Positions 52,501 to 57,856 of a stretch of DNA of 64,000 nt are shown piece after piece. The stretch covers positions 223,126,399 to 223,190,398 of the forward strand of contig OY986435.1 in NCBI GenBank assembly GCA_963920525.1, written 5' to 3'. The stretch is from Dichetophora obliterata (taxonomy: Eukaryota; Arthropoda; Insecta; Diptera; Sciomyzidae). How positions within the stretch are numbered: position 1 is the stretch's first letter; each line of letters begins with the position of its first letter. The notes under the pieces are model-generated. The model was given only the letters and a program-made list of their open reading frames with translations. It was not told the DNA's origin and made no database searches. The position numbers were made by a program, and so were the translations under genes.

Positions 52501-53356
52501 ATACATCGTAAAGGTTCATGAAGAGCGAAATTAGAACTGCCACATTAGAACTAATTTTGGTACCAAATGTATGCGAAAAGGTCGAATTTCGACCACTGGC
52601 AAACTCTTATATTTTTTGATTCCGTTAATTCAATGAAATGACTAGATTTTGAAGTTTTGCTAGCGTTATTGCTAGAGTTATTGCCATTGTTCTTTTTCCC
52701 TGAATAACTGATGTTTAAGATTTTATAAAAATATTGAATACTTTGTAATTTTACCCATTCCTTCTGTTCCAATTGTAGCTGCAACGTCTTCTGAAGTCAA
52801 GCAACGGAAATCCCATAAAGCTAATAGCATTAACACGGTCTTGGGAAACCATTACGGGAATCACAATGGAAATTATCATGGAAATCTTAACGATAATAAT
52901 CAACGCTCTATTGCTGCCCAAAATCCACTTGTAAGAAGTGATGCAGCCGTAGCTATTTTGAGTAAAAAGCCAGACTCAAAAGCCTCTTTGGCTTGTGTGC
53001 TTCCATGGGGTCATGGTTGGGGCTGGGCTACTCTACCGAATGGCGTTTGGAGTGGTGGTAGGTTAAACTAAGAAATATTGAAAATTTCCTAGATTTTTTT
53101 GGTGTCTAAATTTACTTCTGTGATTACTTAACATTTTTTTTTTTGCATTTTAGGACTCACTTGGTCCCAATGTGAAGACACATTCACACTGCACGCTTTG
53201 CCAACAACTCATTGTACAAACCTTATTGATACATCTTGTAGCGGAGCCGTTTATCACACAGATATCGGTGGATTCGATTTTCATTCTGCTGGCGTTGAGG
53301 ACCTAGGCGGAGAAGATTTTGACTACGCCATGGATTGTGGTGACTTTATTTTCTAA
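10490..53356 (+). CDS. PH-domain protein gene, 3' seven exons (5' end not seen)
   Basis: Exons: 10490-10537, 10621-10694, 10762-10964, 23753-23780, 23843-23927, 52779-53057, 53154-53356. All junctions have GT/AG and phases fit without a stop, giving 305 residues to the TAA at 53354-53356. The first exon shown begins with two bases of a split codon, so more 5' coding sequence exists upstream and was not identified. Exons 1-4 form one PH domain: strand 1 GGYLLRYK, then [12 protein letters not shown], a long insertion with [15 protein letters not shown], strands with [11 protein letters not shown], and the C-terminal helix [10 protein letters not shown] with the conserved Trp. After that comes a Pro/basic linker ([10 protein letters not shown]), an Asn/Gly/His-rich stretch, a Trp/Gly-rich motif ([13 protein letters not shown]), and an acidic tail ending DCGDFIF. 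PH domains usually bind phosphoinositides or protein partners at membranes; the specific family is not recognised. Most of the window's transposons lie in its two large introns. Confidence 0.85.
10621..10694 (+). CDS. PH gene exon, strands 2-3
   Basis: The acceptor is ctcacgtacag; the donor gtagat is weak at position +5. It encodes [20 protein letters not shown], a classic PH beta-strand pattern, and ends exactly on a codon, matching the phase of the next exon. The intron before it is 83 nt, the one after is 67 nt. Confidence 0.8.
10762..10964 (+). CDS. PH gene exon, domain core
   Basis: The acceptor is tatattgcag, the donor gtaaag. The 203-nt exon encodes the variable PH insertion and the last strands ([13 protein letters not shown]). 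It ends with two bases of a serine codon completed by the microexon 12.8 kb downstream. Confidence 0.85.
11405..11895. repeat. Fold-back repeat
   Basis: The left arm (about 11410-11535) and right arm (about 11765-11895) are inverted copies; for example ttaaggaaaatggttaaaaa pairs with ttttaaccattttccttaa. Arms are about 130 bp with scattered mismatches. A hAT-like end motif (caggcccgtagccaagg) lies just left at 11362, with no partner found. Confidence 0.6.
12408..12790 (+). repeat. Two-copy direct repeat of about 250 bp
   Basis: The palindrome cttaagtcgacttaag occurs at about 12410 and 12661, each followed by similar text (gagttattgatrtagctgt, ggagcttctagc). Non-coding. Confidence 0.6.
12850..13900. 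repeat. Long fold-back element with repeated core module
   Basis: The outer arms (about 12880-13140 and 13650-13870) are inverted copies, for example ctcacttgttcactggcaat against attgccagtgaacaagtgag. The core between them holds several diverged copies of a module containing aatccgaatccgttgtcaga and gggttgccacctaata, in both orientations. The same module recurs at 49285-49740. Non-coding. Confidence 0.7.
14043..14115 (-). other. tRNA-like sequence
   Basis: Read on the minus strand it has a perfect T-arm and B box (GGGTTCGAATCC) and ends CTGGCCGGGTCC. It shares the core ctgtcrcycagggwtcccgg with the plus-strand copy at 6785-6843. The 5' half does not fold into a convincing D-arm or acceptor stem, so a tRNA-derived repeat is more likely than a working tRNA. 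Confidence 0.45.
14288..14352 (-). other. tRNA-like sequence
   Basis: On the minus strand an A-box-like GGGGTAGTGGTTAGTACG is followed at the right distance by a B-box-like GTGTTCGATTCTC. Stem pairing is imperfect. It may be a degenerate tRNA gene or tRNA-derived repeat. Confidence 0.4.
15453..16718 (-). mobile_element. maT-type (DD37D) mariner inside piggyBac copy 2
   Basis: The terminal repeats are aagggtccgccaaataac at the left and the inverse gttagatggcggacccctt at the right. TA precedes the left end (15451-15452); the right TA is not preserved. The length of 1266 bp is normal for a mariner. The element interrupts the piggyBac transposase between AKKPE and NSTKAGVD. Confidence 0.85.
15622..16600 (-). 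pseudogene. maT mariner transposase, frameshifted
   Basis: The minus-strand pieces carry the helix-turn-helix region and all three catalytic aspartates, in [20 protein letters not shown] and [11 protein letters not shown]. Thirty-seven residues separate the second and third Asp, the spacing of the maT group. At least three frame changes separate the pieces (around 16450, 16140 and 15890). It is inactive. Confidence 0.85.
17374..18683 (-). mobile_element. rosa-type (DD41D) mariner inside piggyBac copy 2
   Basis: The inverted ends read gggttgcccatattcgaagc at the left and, in inverse, gcttcgaataagggctaccc at the right, about 26 bp with two mismatches. The flanks rejoin as a continuous piggyBac frame (AAMS then RFVTLM). 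A clean TA duplication is not seen at the borders, so the exact ends may be a base or two off. The transposase inside is intact. Confidence 0.88.
17484..18569 (-). CDS. Mariner transposase, rosa type (DD41D), intact
   Basis: This is a full 361-residue open frame. The start chosen is the Met of [13 protein letters not shown] at 18569. The frame stays open upstream to 18719, but that part runs through the terminal repeat and into piggyBac sequence, so it is not the natural start. The N-terminal half has two helix-turn-helix motifs for binding the element's ends ([30 protein letters not shown]). The catalytic triad is visible in [24 protein letters not shown] and [12 protein letters not shown], with 41 residues between the second and third Asp. 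This spacing defines the rosa group first described in a tephritid fly. With intact ends and frame the element may be, or recently was, autonomous. Its host piggyBac is dead. Confidence 0.92.
   Translation of the reverse strand: MEQYTPHERSKIVEIYIQQNKSIVKTQRAFKKINKVKSAPSKKTIYRLYERFTTGNTLGNPKRPNKKRPRRSDENIAAVRASIEQSPTTSQNRRSQQLGIPRSTLQRILRVDLNLFPYKIQLVNKLLPTDKPRRLEWAQRVIEMAEEDEQFWHKIIMSDEAHFQLNGTVNKQNCRIYPTENPQEIQEVPLHDAKVTVWCGVCAKMLIGPFFFEDDNGHRVTVNQERYRDMINNFFMPIVRRKRIRHYWFQQDGAPPHTSRTTIDFLKQLFPGRLMSKNGDFDWPPRSPDLTPPDFFLWGYLKSKVYVNKPKTLEELKTNIRQEITAIPIEMLKKTMENAAKRAQYVVEANGDHLRDIIFKK
18812..19943. mobile_element. Non-autonomous DNA element with CCCAAGTAAC ends, copy A
   Basis: The 1132-bp element has terminal inverted repeats CCCAAGTAACA, flanked by TT on both sides (18810-18811 and 19944-19945). 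A second copy lies in opposite orientation at 29304-30413 and the two are similar throughout. The interior is AT-rich with many agct palindromes and no convincing gene. Removing the element and one TT restores the piggyBac transposase frame exactly (DMT joined to SVELDAF), which shows that the target duplication is 2 bp. Confidence 0.85.
20941..23752. other. Intron sequence, little recognised
   Basis: There is no gene. A (gtct)n microsatellite lies at 21811-21829, and a roughly 150-bp diverged direct repeat (tcatacaaagtgattttagc near 21945; cacatacaaagtgactttac near 22115) follows. A gggg-flanked stretch near 21355-21420 has a counterpart near 22420-22470. The rest is AT-rich. Confidence 0.4.
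23753..23780 (+). CDS. PH gene 28-nt microexon
   Basis: The acceptor is tttttctatag, the donor gtaagt. One base completes a serine codon and nine codons follow, reading EWIDAITKT: the C-terminal PH helix with its diagnostic Trp. Without it the domain would be incomplete, which strongly supports this very short exon. The following intron is 62 nt. Confidence 0.8.
23843..23927 (+). CDS. PH gene exon, linker
   Basis: The acceptor is ttgttttcag, the donor gtgagt. It encodes [20 protein letters not shown] followed by a basic stretch, and ends in phase 1, matching the exon at 52779 across a 28.9-kb intron. Confidence 0.8.
23928..25434. other. Intron sequence, AT-rich, no gene
   Basis: No gene is recognised. 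Between about 24330 and 24990 there are repeated, diverged phrases such as caattgattyattttaaagt and acttatttaacaagtagt, suggesting a degenerate repeat element of unknown type. Confidence 0.35.
25487..25648. repeat. 162-bp hairpin element nested in the mariner
   Basis: The arms agagcctgaacagaatcaaa onward and the inverse at 25609-25648 are identical over 31 bases, then continue after one mismatch for eight more. The loop is about 80 bp. No coding capacity and no target duplication were seen; it fits a fold-back MITE. Confidence 0.75.
25704..26596 (-). pseudogene. Mariner transposase, broken, third catalytic Asp lost
   Basis: On the minus strand the region encodes a maT-like mariner transposase in pieces: an N-terminal helix-turn-helix part ([17 protein letters not shown]), a middle part with [15 protein letters not shown] text in another frame, and a C-terminal part with [17 protein letters not shown]. 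In the last motif the third catalytic Asp is Asn. The codon before the second-Asp motif region is a TAG (near 26041). Frameshifts near 26120-26170 and 26380 also separate pieces. It is inactive. Confidence 0.8.
26815..26925 (+). repeat. Tc1-like terminal motif, possibly a remnant
   Basis: The text acagttatggacaaaaaaat, followed about 50 bp later by tatgtggataaaaaaataaa, resembles Tc1-type element ends. A related inverse copy (ttgtccatcactgtat) is near 41790-41806. No transposase is attached. Confidence 0.3.
26937..28227. mobile_element. 1.3-kb element with about 300-bp inverted repeats
   Basis: The ends are atgacct...aggtcat. The arms (about 26937-27230 and 27940-28227) are inverted copies rich in recognisable phrases: ctagttgtttgatagttta, gaacaattaattgttctaac, a (gtt)n run, aatcagccagtgattttttc. 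The centre includes a hAT-like end motif (cagggtagtagccagg at 27309) without partner. A solitary arm of the same family is at 44205-44525. No transposase is present, so it is non-autonomous. Confidence 0.75.
28477..28990. mobile_element. 514-bp inverted-repeat element carrying a tRNA-like sequence
   Basis: The ends are TACACGCTCAGAAATCTTGG and its exact inverse; the match continues through attaaattctaat (about 34 bp). Near the right end a roughly 50-bp unit (gcatgattccaacgattgga) occurs three times (about 28848, 28888, 28938). A tRNA-like sequence lies in the middle. No certain target duplication. Confidence 0.75.
28658..28732 (-). other. tRNA-like sequence inside inverted-repeat element
   Basis: On the minus strand: an A-box-like AGAGCAGTTGGTAGAGCC, a perfect T-arm (TGGGTTCGAATCCCA), and terminal strands ATGTGG and CCACAT that pair. 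The anticodon arm is poorly formed. A run of T on the minus strand follows after about 10 bases. It is the best tRNA-like fold in the window but is still probably a pseudogene or a SINE-type promoter. Confidence 0.5.
29304..30413. mobile_element. Non-autonomous DNA element with CCCAAGTAAC ends, copy B
   Basis: This is a 1110-bp copy in reverse orientation of the element at 18812-19943, with CCCAAGTAACA ends, flanked by CA on both sides (29302-29303 and 30414-30415). Removing it with one CA restores ggtccagtgaccg, which matches the inverse of the ggtcactgg phrase of the neighbouring 198-bp satellite. This is a second independent sign of a 2-bp target duplication. Confidence 0.82.
30515..30900 (+). 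repeat. Two-copy tandem repeat of about 198 bp
   Basis: Units begin at about 30520 and 30718 and share tgatgcagcaggtggcaatt, gggacaggtccctat and a cggtcactgg phrase. It is richer in G and C than its surroundings. Part of a further copy lies left at 30416. Non-coding. Confidence 0.65.
30985..31155. repeat. CGAT-palindrome-rich tract
   Basis: Over 150 bp there are more than a dozen CGAT-containing phrases, many of them atcgat, tatcgat or palindromic (gatatatcgtcgatgacgat), ending catcgtttgcatcccta. The latter resembles a hAT-type terminus. It may be an element end or a cluster of sites. Confidence 0.4.
31165..31760 (-). pseudogene. Tc1-like transposase fragment
   Basis: On the minus strand, pieces encode the N-terminal DNA-binding region (partly frameshifted) and the first catalytic motif ([11 protein letters not shown]), then [12 protein letters not shown]. 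The second and third catalytic residues are missing because the fragment ends at about 31165. A frame change lies near 31480 and several stops precede it. It is a dead remnant. Confidence 0.8.
32083..33719 (-). mobile_element. Tc1-like element, IR/DR architecture
   Basis: The terminal repeat CAGTGGTGGTCACGAATT is exactly inverted at the right end, and TA flanks both sides (32081-32082, 33720-33721). About 200 bp inside each end a second copy of the motif occurs (ggtcatgaatttagcac at 32291-32307; gtgctaaattcgtatcc at 33500-33516). Paired outer and inner sites in the same orientation define the IR/DR class, in which the transposase binds four sites. Confidence 0.88.
32370..33390 (-). pseudogene. 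Tc1-like transposase (DD34E), degraded
   Basis: The minus strand encodes, in pieces, an N-terminal HTH region ([19 protein letters not shown]), a [13 protein letters not shown] stretch and the catalytic motif [15 protein letters not shown] ending NLTPIENL. The second Asp and the third residue, Glu, are 34 apart, as in Tc1. Several stops (for example just after PIENL) and frame changes break it. It is distinct from the Tc1 fragment at 31165-31760. Confidence 0.85.
33939..34736 (+). repeat. 5' LTR
   Basis: It starts TGTGGCGTGACCG and ends CTTAACTAAA. A TATAAAT box lies at 34450-34456, and AATAAA signals at 34682 and 34693 near the 3' end. The copy at 39295-40092 is the same length. Confidence 0.92.
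34738..34749 (+). promoter_or_regulatory. Primer-binding site (tRNA-Trp)
   Basis: TGGTGACCCCGA begins one base after the 5' LTR and is complementary to the 3' terminal 12 bases of tRNA-Trp, the likely primer of minus-strand DNA synthesis. Confidence 0.75.
34844..35854 (+). CDS. gag: Gag polyprotein
   Basis: The 336-residue open frame begins at the first ATG after the primer-binding site. It has an Ala-rich N-terminus, then a capsid-like region starting [20 protein letters not shown], typical of retrotransposon Gag, and a Pro/Arg/Ser-rich basic C-terminal part. Near the end is a Cys/His motif ([18 protein letters not shown]) of the CHCC type seen in CsRn1-like elements, except that the first Cys is Phe here. 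Gag would form the virus-like particle. The stop at 35852 directly follows a frameshift heptamer leading into pol. Confidence 0.9.
   Translation: MENKERASEEPVNEAVVQAPPVDSETAAAAEPGAAAQLTCAGELSRVQSVQVTQFWADEPDLWFLQLEALFAKQGTKSDAQKFYTVVGALPKQVLKQVSAVVRNPPSSERYEALRGRLLDIFADSPQEKLRRLMEDMELGDRRPSQLLNEMKDMGGVQVNEAMLQNLWLARLPNDVQAILQVVDLQLAQQAVQADKIMESGKYRPKHVAVTTAPPADTCLERRLHRLEDALYERNNPRPRSTHSRSQARWDIQPAGIEPEVDRDFIPPRCRTNSAPRQQQPKSGPSKSTLQRRLRRQRAALRDENFVAGYFWYHQQWGNSAAKCVAPCTWNKPAKN
35812..39249 (+). CDS. pol: Pol polyprotein (protease, RT, RNase H, integrase)
   Basis: The 1145-residue open frame lies in the -1 frame relative to gag. It is probably made as a Gag-Pol fusion, so the ATG at 35812 need not be used. 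Domains in order: retropepsin with [10 protein letters not shown] at about residues 47-56; reverse transcriptase with YIDD near 345; RNase H starting [13 protein letters not shown] near 496; integrase zinc finger (HGIAHPG to CLACQRS, about 690-730) and DDE core (INIDLVGP near 757, TDLGRQFES near 815, IIERWHR near 853). The C-terminal tail has three 24-residue repeats ([14 protein letters not shown]). No stop or frameshift is seen, so the gene looks functional. No chromodomain and no env follow. Confidence 0.95.
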   Translation: MRSPLHLEQTGKKLSSKPPTKGDTGGNSEICRLYVEDVRTSRKFLIDTGADVSVIPPSRKERFGEPYFCRLYAANGTSIETYGEKEVALSLGLKREFIWKFVIANVKTPIIGADFLRHHGLLVDMKNSKLVDRETGGKCNGLAAETGKTKIYSYNFRNPFEKILSEFADITTLSPIKQASKSGVTHHIITDGPPTHARPRRLAPDKLTAARKEFNFLLESNICEPSDSNWSSPLHMVRKADGTWRPCGDYRALNEKTVPDRYPIPHVQDFTHILHGKKIFSTLDLQRAYHQIPIEPADIPKTAITTPFGLFQFKYMTFGLRNAAQTFQRHINKILAAEAHYAFVYIDDICIASPDEKQHEKDLRRILQLLRENGLAINLAKCTLGKPEVKFLGHTVNEECIRPHHEKVQAISNFPKPKTARDMKQFLGMVNFYRRFVRNAVATQSLLQALVVGNKKNDKTPLVWNQEADQAFENCKSDLANSALLYHPKPNAKLYLSVDASDFAVGAVLNQEVGSHMQPLGYYSKKLMAAQIKYSTYDRELLAIYQAVRFFKHMIEGREFVIFTDHKPLTFAFKQSLEKASPRQARHLDYIGQFCTDIRHLPGADNTVADTLSRIQQVAHVKTPIDFDSMAKEQRMDSEINDLVSKKVQTSLTLKELSLPDCSSTIWCDTEHGRIRPLVPRKFRESVIEKLHGIAHPGVSASTKLVQQRFVWPNMRRDVHNFVKGCLACQRSKVHKHNKSPLAFYNKPSERFEHINIDLVGPLPISRENRYCLTIIDRFTRWPEAIPLQDMTAETVARNLISGWIARFGVPLRITTDLGRQFESDIFRQLNRMLGIEHFRTTPYHPQANGIIERWHRTLKAAIMCHESDDWSGFLPIILLGLRSSVKEDLASSPAEMVYGTPLKLPGEFMTPTPSRTNETEFVKDLRRMMRTIMPSQTSHHDKPRLFMQKGMDTCSHVFVRIDKVQRPLQSRYDGPFKVLERFEKYFVVDQNGRKAKISVDRLKPAYTAEKVETFSDPPLDNVGQSTITNHAAEKVVTFSDPPLDNVGCQQNRTGKTKKVVTFSDPPLDTAGLRSRRVGRPRKHSTSPDPPCALKRPSQPKKNAVTLSGAPGDSAGGFFKAVERRKSSPVVTRSGRQVRRPARLY
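35845..35851 (+). promoter_or_regulatory. -1 ribosomal frameshift heptamer
   Basis: A AAA AAC in the gag frame stands immediately before the gag TAA. A possible stem (ccaccc at 35863 with gggtgg at 35883) begins 11 nt downstream. A -1 slip here enters the pol frame. Confidence 0.75.
38840..39056 (+). repeat. Three 72-bp repeats within pol
   Basis: The phrase aaggtcgtgactttttccga recurs every 72 bp (about 38842, 38914, 38986), with a fourth, degenerate unit after. The period is 24 codons, so the reading frame is kept. Confidence 0.85.
39282..39290 (+). promoter_or_regulatory. Polypurine tract
   Basis: aggggggga stands four bases before the 3' LTR and would prime plus-strand DNA synthesis. 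Confidence 0.75.
39295..40092 (+). repeat. 3' LTR
   Basis: It has the same length as the 5' LTR; no difference was found in the parts compared, including the identical 72-residue antisense frame in both. Confidence 0.92.
40290..41290. mobile_element. Candidate inverted-repeat element
   Basis: The ends tagggcattctttactgaaa and, inverse, tagcgcattcttttctggaa enclose about 1 kb with repeated phrases (gaaaagaacggaaaaaatgc at both ends). A smaller element at 40635-41042 is nested inside. Boundaries are provisional. Confidence 0.4.
40635..41042. mobile_element. About 0.4-kb MITE-like element
   Basis: The ends taatcccagcagcggat and the inverse atccgctactgggatatta match with one substitution and one short gap. 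Inside, aaggccttttatgcata is directly duplicated at about 40916 and 40937. Non-coding. Confidence 0.55.
42970..43577 (+). repeat. About 0.6-kb direct repeat, copy 1
   Basis: It is nearly identical to 44711-45293 (offset about 1741 bp), sharing gaagttagcgagttttaaaa and tagatctagtgcttaacag. Copy 1 has an extra internal duplication of a 37-bp phrase containing ttgagcactcaacctccgc. Confidence 0.75.
43714..43925 (-). pseudogene. hAT transposase C-terminal (dimerisation) fragment
   Basis: On the minus strand the fragment reads [20 protein letters not shown] near its end, matching the hAT C-terminal dimerisation motif (Ser-x-Asp-Val-Glu-Arg-x-Phe-Ser). Only about 65 residues are left. The upstream catalytic part was not found in the element. 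Confidence 0.75.
44205..44525 (+). repeat. Solitary arm of the 1.3-kb inverted-repeat element
   Basis: It matches the right arm at 27905-28215 closely (gtttctttggaaaaattcgt, gttctaactttgaccttaag) and has a longer (gtt)n run. The other arm is missing. Confidence 0.8.
44711..45293 (+). repeat. About 0.6-kb direct repeat, copy 2
   Basis: It corresponds to 42970-43577 with scattered differences and no internal duplication. Confidence 0.75.
45294..46600. other. Non-coding part of the hAT-like element
   Basis: No gene is recognised. AT-rich sequence without repeats matching elsewhere in the window. Confidence 0.35.
47490..48817. mobile_element. 1.3-kb element with GCCCAA-rich inverted ends
   Basis: The left end ggctgtgcgaataatcgctc and the right end, read inversely, match over about 70 bases (ttacaatcgcccaaa and aatgaacaatcaccca in both). 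The centre (47700-48300) is made of the dispersed repeat also present at the left edge of the window. No transposase. It may be a non-autonomous element that captured or received the repeat. Confidence 0.6.
49285..49740 (+). repeat. Diverged copies of the fold-back core module
   Basis: Phrases ggtggcaaccctatta, aaattctgacc.cagattcgg and ggtggcaac..tatccrccatctt recur at about 130-bp steps. They match the core of the fold-back at 13140-13560. Confidence 0.6.
49741..52778. other. Intron sequence, no gene recognised
   Basis: This holds fragments of the left-edge dispersed repeat near 50435-50515 and 50755-50870. Other open frames here are short and show no motif. The rest is AT-rich. Confidence 0.35.
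52779..53057 (+). CDS. PH gene exon, low-complexity and Trp/Gly part
   Basis: The acceptor is ccaattgtag, the donor gtaggt. It has an Asn/Gly/His-rich region ([13 protein letters not shown]) and a conserved-looking [18 protein letters not shown] stretch. Two bases complete the codon from the previous exon and one base is left for the last exon. Confidence 0.8.
53154..53356 (+). CDS. PH gene terminal exon
   Basis: The acceptor is tttgcattttag. It encodes a Cys- and acid-rich C-terminus ending [11 protein letters not shown] and then TAA. The preceding intron is 96 nt. Confidence 0.85.
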
Positions 53357-54028
53357 GAAAAAAAAACCCAAAGAAAACACAAAACAAAGAAAAATCCATA
53401 AACACAAACGCGAAACGTTTGAAGTGAAGACAATTTCCATTCAATGGATTATTAATGACACAAATTATTTTTGAAGCGATTTTGATATTTTGTAAAAATG
53501 CTCAATTTGACCATGCCACAGTTTTGCCAAATTAAAACGTTCGTCTGAAGTTTGCCATTAATAGACTTAAGAGCTGAACAAAAGATTAGCAACAAAAACA
53601 TAAAAACAAAAAAAAAAACACATCCTTTTTAAAGTGTTCGACAGAAACGAGTAGATGAAAATTTTAAATTTATAAATGTTTGTGTAGAGCTATTACTCCA
53701 ATTCGCAGATGCAGATACAAACATTTAGCGCGAAAATATTTAAATGAAAAGTAACTTTTACTGAAAGAGCTTCTAACAATAAGTAGAAATAGACAACAAC
53801 AACAACATTAAAAAAACAAGCAAAACTTATATTACGCTTAATCAGATATTTGAAAGGGCACCTAACTGTTATCCTTCATCCTTCATATGAATTCATTTGA
53901 AGTAGTTTCTCATTCTGCACCGGAAAAGTAAACCACAAGTAAAAAGATGCTCATTATAAAATCGTGATTAGCAACAAAACCAACAACAGGTAAAAAAAAC
54001 AAAATAATAAAATAAAGAAAAATTGTAC

Positions 54029-54060
<32 letters not shown>

Positions 54061-54100
54061 CCCAATAGGATAAAATAAATGTGATGTCATATATTTTAAG
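53357..54100 (+). other. Probable 3' untranslated region of the PH gene
   Basis: Sequence after the stop is A-rich with AATAAA motifs near 54005-54015 and 54073-54078 that could direct polyadenylation. A (TA)n run at 54034-54060 lies in it. The true mRNA end cannot be set from sequence alone. Confidence 0.35.
54034..54060. repeat. (TA)n microsatellite
   Basis: An uninterrupted ta run of about 13 units. Confidence 0.9.
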
Positions 54101-55260
54101 ATAAATTTTACAGAGTTTACATAGATTGAAAGAAACAAAAAGCAAAAACAACGTACACATCAGATGTAAAATATTTTAATTTGGCCTGGTTGGGCAAAGC
54201 AAATGATGACACGCCCATTTTAAATTTTACATTATAAAGAAAGCGATTAGTTTTAAGCATGGTGGTTGGAGTTCGCATTTAAGTTTTGTGTTGAACATTT
54301 ATTAATTTAATAACTATTAAACTTACACAAACACGCGAATAGATACTTTTTATTTATTTCTACATTTTTTTTAAAAATTTAATTTTTTATATTTCACAAC
54401 GAATTCGATAAAAAAACAACAAATTATTTCAGCCCATGAAAGGTCTTCCAACGAGCTTCTTTTGATCATTTGTGCTGTGCGTGTTATGAAATGCTTAATA
54501 CACAGATCAGGCCCATAGCCAGGATTTTTCATGGGATGGCAGGGGTTTTGACAACAAAAATTTTATTGGTACAAATATGGTATTTAAAGTAAGAATATGA
54601 GACCATTTTCTGCAAAATTTATTACATTGGAAGTTATTCTTGAGTGTGAATTATTAAATTTTTTGATCCAGGAAATTTTTTGACAAAAAGTTTATATATT
54701 TTATCATCCCCCTATAATTTCCGGTTAAATGATCTTAATTGAGAATTTTTTCATTATTTTTTAAAAATAAAACTGAAGAGTTTTTTTTTTAATTTTATTT
54801 GGCAAAAATAAATAGAACAGAGTATAAAGAGTAAAAGTTACAATAAACTTTCATTATTGTAATTTATTCCTTATAAAAACCTCTTTATTAAAGTTATCTA
54901 GCTTATCTAATGATAAAATTATTTATGATTTAAAAAAAAATCTTAAATAAATGCATAGATTTCAATACAACAATCGATTAATTTAATTTTTAAAACAAAA
55001 TTTTGTAGGGGAAAGGGCGGGTTTTGTTTTTGGGATCTAACTTTTCACAGACGAAGATATCGAATAACCCAAGGTACTGTAGGAAAGGTGAACATAAAAC
55101 GCAACTTTTATGTTCAGACAGATTAGCGTTTTGAATAAAATTTAACTCTATACGGCCAATTTTCTAAGAAAGTGATTTTTGGCTCTTCCAAAAAAGTGGC
55201 TGGGTTGTAAGCCATGTGGCACACTCCAAGAAAAGTCGCAAAATACGAAATAGAACACCC
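54101..55260. other. Intergenic region between convergent genes
   Basis: No gene is recognised. A hAT-type end motif (caggcccatagccagg) is at 54508 with no partner in the window. The region lies between the 3' ends of the PH gene and the minus-strand pseudogene. Confidence 0.4.
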
Positions 55261-55282
55261 ATTATTCTATAAAAAGTTGAGG

Positions 55283-55293
55283 TTTTATTTATT
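55283..55293 (-). terminator. Polyadenylation signal of the minus-strand gene
   Basis: On the minus strand aataaataaaa lies about 75-85 bases after the TGA at 55368-55370, the distance expected for a short 3' UTR. Confidence 0.5.
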
Positions 55294-55505
55294 CAGAAGG
55301 CCTCAAGAGGAAAAACAAGTCGTAATGCAGCCACTTAGGCTAAAAAAACCTAAATGAATAGAAGTGTTCAATCATCATTTTCTTCATCTTCATCCAAATC
55401 GGTGTAATGTTTGCATGAGAAATAAGAACGCTTTCCCATATTGGCGCACTTCAAGTAAACACGTCGTCCACATGTGTTGTTTTCGATGGAGTTTTTGGGG
55501 GTCAG

Positions 55506-57856
55506 TTTTTAAGACAAAACTGGTCAATGTTAATGTAAATGTTAATGTTATGTGGTGGAGATGCGTACTGCGACCTTAATTAGATCTATTGTACCTCCTT
55601 CTCAAAGTTCTGCTGGGTTTGCGGATTACAGAATTCCATCCAGTCCTATTTCTCTAATGAATTTGAGAATATTCTTAGGTTCAAGGGATGAAACCTGCTC
55701 TAGACTCGGCTCATAGTTCCCCAGTGTTAGCTTACGTCTGCGAGCCACGGCGTCGCAGTTTGTGAGTAGGTGTATTGGAGTCTCCTCTGCTTCTTCACAG
55801 AAACGGCAGTTACTATCGGTTCCTATGCCCAATTTCATCAGGTGGTATTTGAGTTTACAGTGCCCTGTAAGGAACCCCGTTAGAATCCTTAGATTCGGTT
55901 TGCCTAAGCTTATGCATAATTTTGCTCTCCGAGTGTTAAAATCTTTGAGGAGCAATTTGGATTGTCTTAGCTTTGGGAGGCTTTTCCAGAGGTTTGAACG
56001 TTTATGCCTCTCCTCCCTCCTTAGTTCTTCTTTTATAGAATGTGTGCCCAATCCCCAGAATGGTTCTGGTCCTATAAATTTTGTGGCTGCACCCTGTCGC
56101 GCTAGACCATCGGCTTCTTCGTTACCCTTCGTTATCTTTGTGTCCTGGGACCTAAAGTATAAGAACAGTGTTATTCTTGCTTAGTTCGTTGAGTTTTGTT
56201 AGGCATTCCCATGTTATTTTCGATGATATCTCACAGGAGACTAATGCTTTGATTGCTGCTTGGCTGTCTGACATCACAACTATATCCTGACTTTTGTATT
56301 TCCGGTCCAGATTGAATTGTGCACACAGCTGTATTGCTAGGATTTCTGCTTGGAAGATACTGGGTGTTGTCCCCATAGGTTCAGAGTGCTTGGTTCTTGG
56401 CCCGTACACCCCTGCGCCAATACCTTCCAATGTCTTGGACCCGTCTGTATACCATGCTATACTGTGTGATTTCTTGACTTGCGATATCATCTCGCTGTCC
56501 CACTCTTTCTTGGTACTAAGCTTAATTCCGAAGTGTTTTTCGAAGTTATACCTTTTTACTATATCGTCTCTTGGTAGATCGATGTAGGGAGTGTGCTTTG
56601 CAATATCCTCCTTCTCTCTTCTGCTGATAGTTTTACCTAAACCTGTCCCCTCTTTTGCAATGCACAACAGAGTTCGCTTGGCTACTCCCTCTATGACAAG
56701 GTGTAAGGGTGTTAGGTCCAGAATTACTTCTAGTGCTGCTGTAGGGCATGTACTCATGGCCCCTGTGATGCATACACAGGCCAGTCTCTGCACCTTTGTT
56801 AGCATATTCCTCATTGTGGTTAGCTTGGTTCTCTCCGCCCATGCTATTGCAACATAGGTGAGGATGGGTCTCACCATCATGGTATACATCCAGCGGAGAA
56901 TTGTTGGGTTACAACCCCAGCTTTTCCCCGCCAGGCTCCTACATACCATGAGTGCGCGCGTTGCTTTGTTTATAGTTACCTCTGCATGTCTTCTCCAGAG
57001 AAGCTTTGAATCTAGTGTAAGTCCCAGATACTTTACTTCTCCTTTAAAGGGAATTTCAGTGCCATCCATTCTCATTGTTCGGAGGTTTGGCAGGCTTCTT
57101 TTGTTAGTAAAAGGTACTATGGTGGTTTTCGCTGGGTTGATACTTAATCCCACTATGTTGCACCACTCCTTTGTTATTGACAGTCCTCTCTGTATCAGGT
57201 TACAGAGTGTATCCTCGAACTTCCCTCTCGCTATTAAGGCGATGTCGTCTGCGTAACCCTGACATTTTATGCCATTCTCGGTAAGCATCGTTAATACAAT
57301 AATTCGTCCACAACAAGACTCCACAGCAGTGCAGAAAGGACTTCGCCTTGTGGGCAGCCTTTTGTTGTTTTGATTCTTATAGTGGTGTTACCCACTTTTG
57401 TTTCTGCAGTTCTAGTGCTAAGCATTTGGCATATCCATCTGCTGAGCATATCATTTACTCCTTTTTTATGTAAAGACTTCTTCACAGCCTCGTGAGAAGT
57501 ATTATCAAAGGCTCCTTCTATGTCTAGAAAGGCACATAGTACGATTTCTTTGTTTTTGAAAGCCGACTGGATGTTACTAGCCAGCTGGTATAGGGCAGAT
57601 TCTGTAGACCTACCCGCCCTATACGCATGTTGGCATGGGTGCATTGGCGCCTTCTCCAATATCTCAGTTCTTATATAGTTATCTATTACCTTTTCCATTG
57701 TTTTAAGTACAAATGAGGTAAGGCTAAGGGGTCTAAACGACTTTGGTAGCGTGTAGTCTGTTTTCCCTACTTTTGGTATGAAGGTGACTATGGCCCTTCT
57801 CCATTTTCTTGGGATATAGCCCAACGCAAGGCTGCTTCTAGTTATTTTGACTAGGT
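55506..57856 (-). mobile_element. 5'-truncated LINE (I-superfamily type) inserted in a gene
   Basis: A non-LTR retroelement lying on the minus strand. The target duplication CTGACCCC (plus strand ggggtcag at 55498-55505 and 57857-57864) flanks it. The 5' end is cut inside the reverse transcriptase region; the endonuclease is missing. The 3' UTR ends in an acattaac-type simple repeat followed by a short A run. The RNase H domain places it in the I superfamily in a broad sense (I, Loa or R1-like); a finer placement needs a tree. Confidence 0.85.
55626..57850 (-). pseudogene. LINE ORF2 fragment: reverse transcriptase and RNase H
   Basis: Minus strand, three pieces: 57824-57291 (RT palm and fingers: PKSFRPLSLTSFVLKTMEK, LDIEGAFDN), 57324-56152 (QGYADDIALIARGK with the YADD active site, thumb, then RNase H with AWYTDGSK and VMSDSQAAIKAL), and 56051-55626 (end of RNase H region and the C-terminal CCHC-like CRFCEEAEETPIHLLTNC). 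Frame changes lie near 57300 and between 56152 and 56100, where the RNase H GNEEADGLA motif is in a new frame. It is inactive. Confidence 0.85.
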
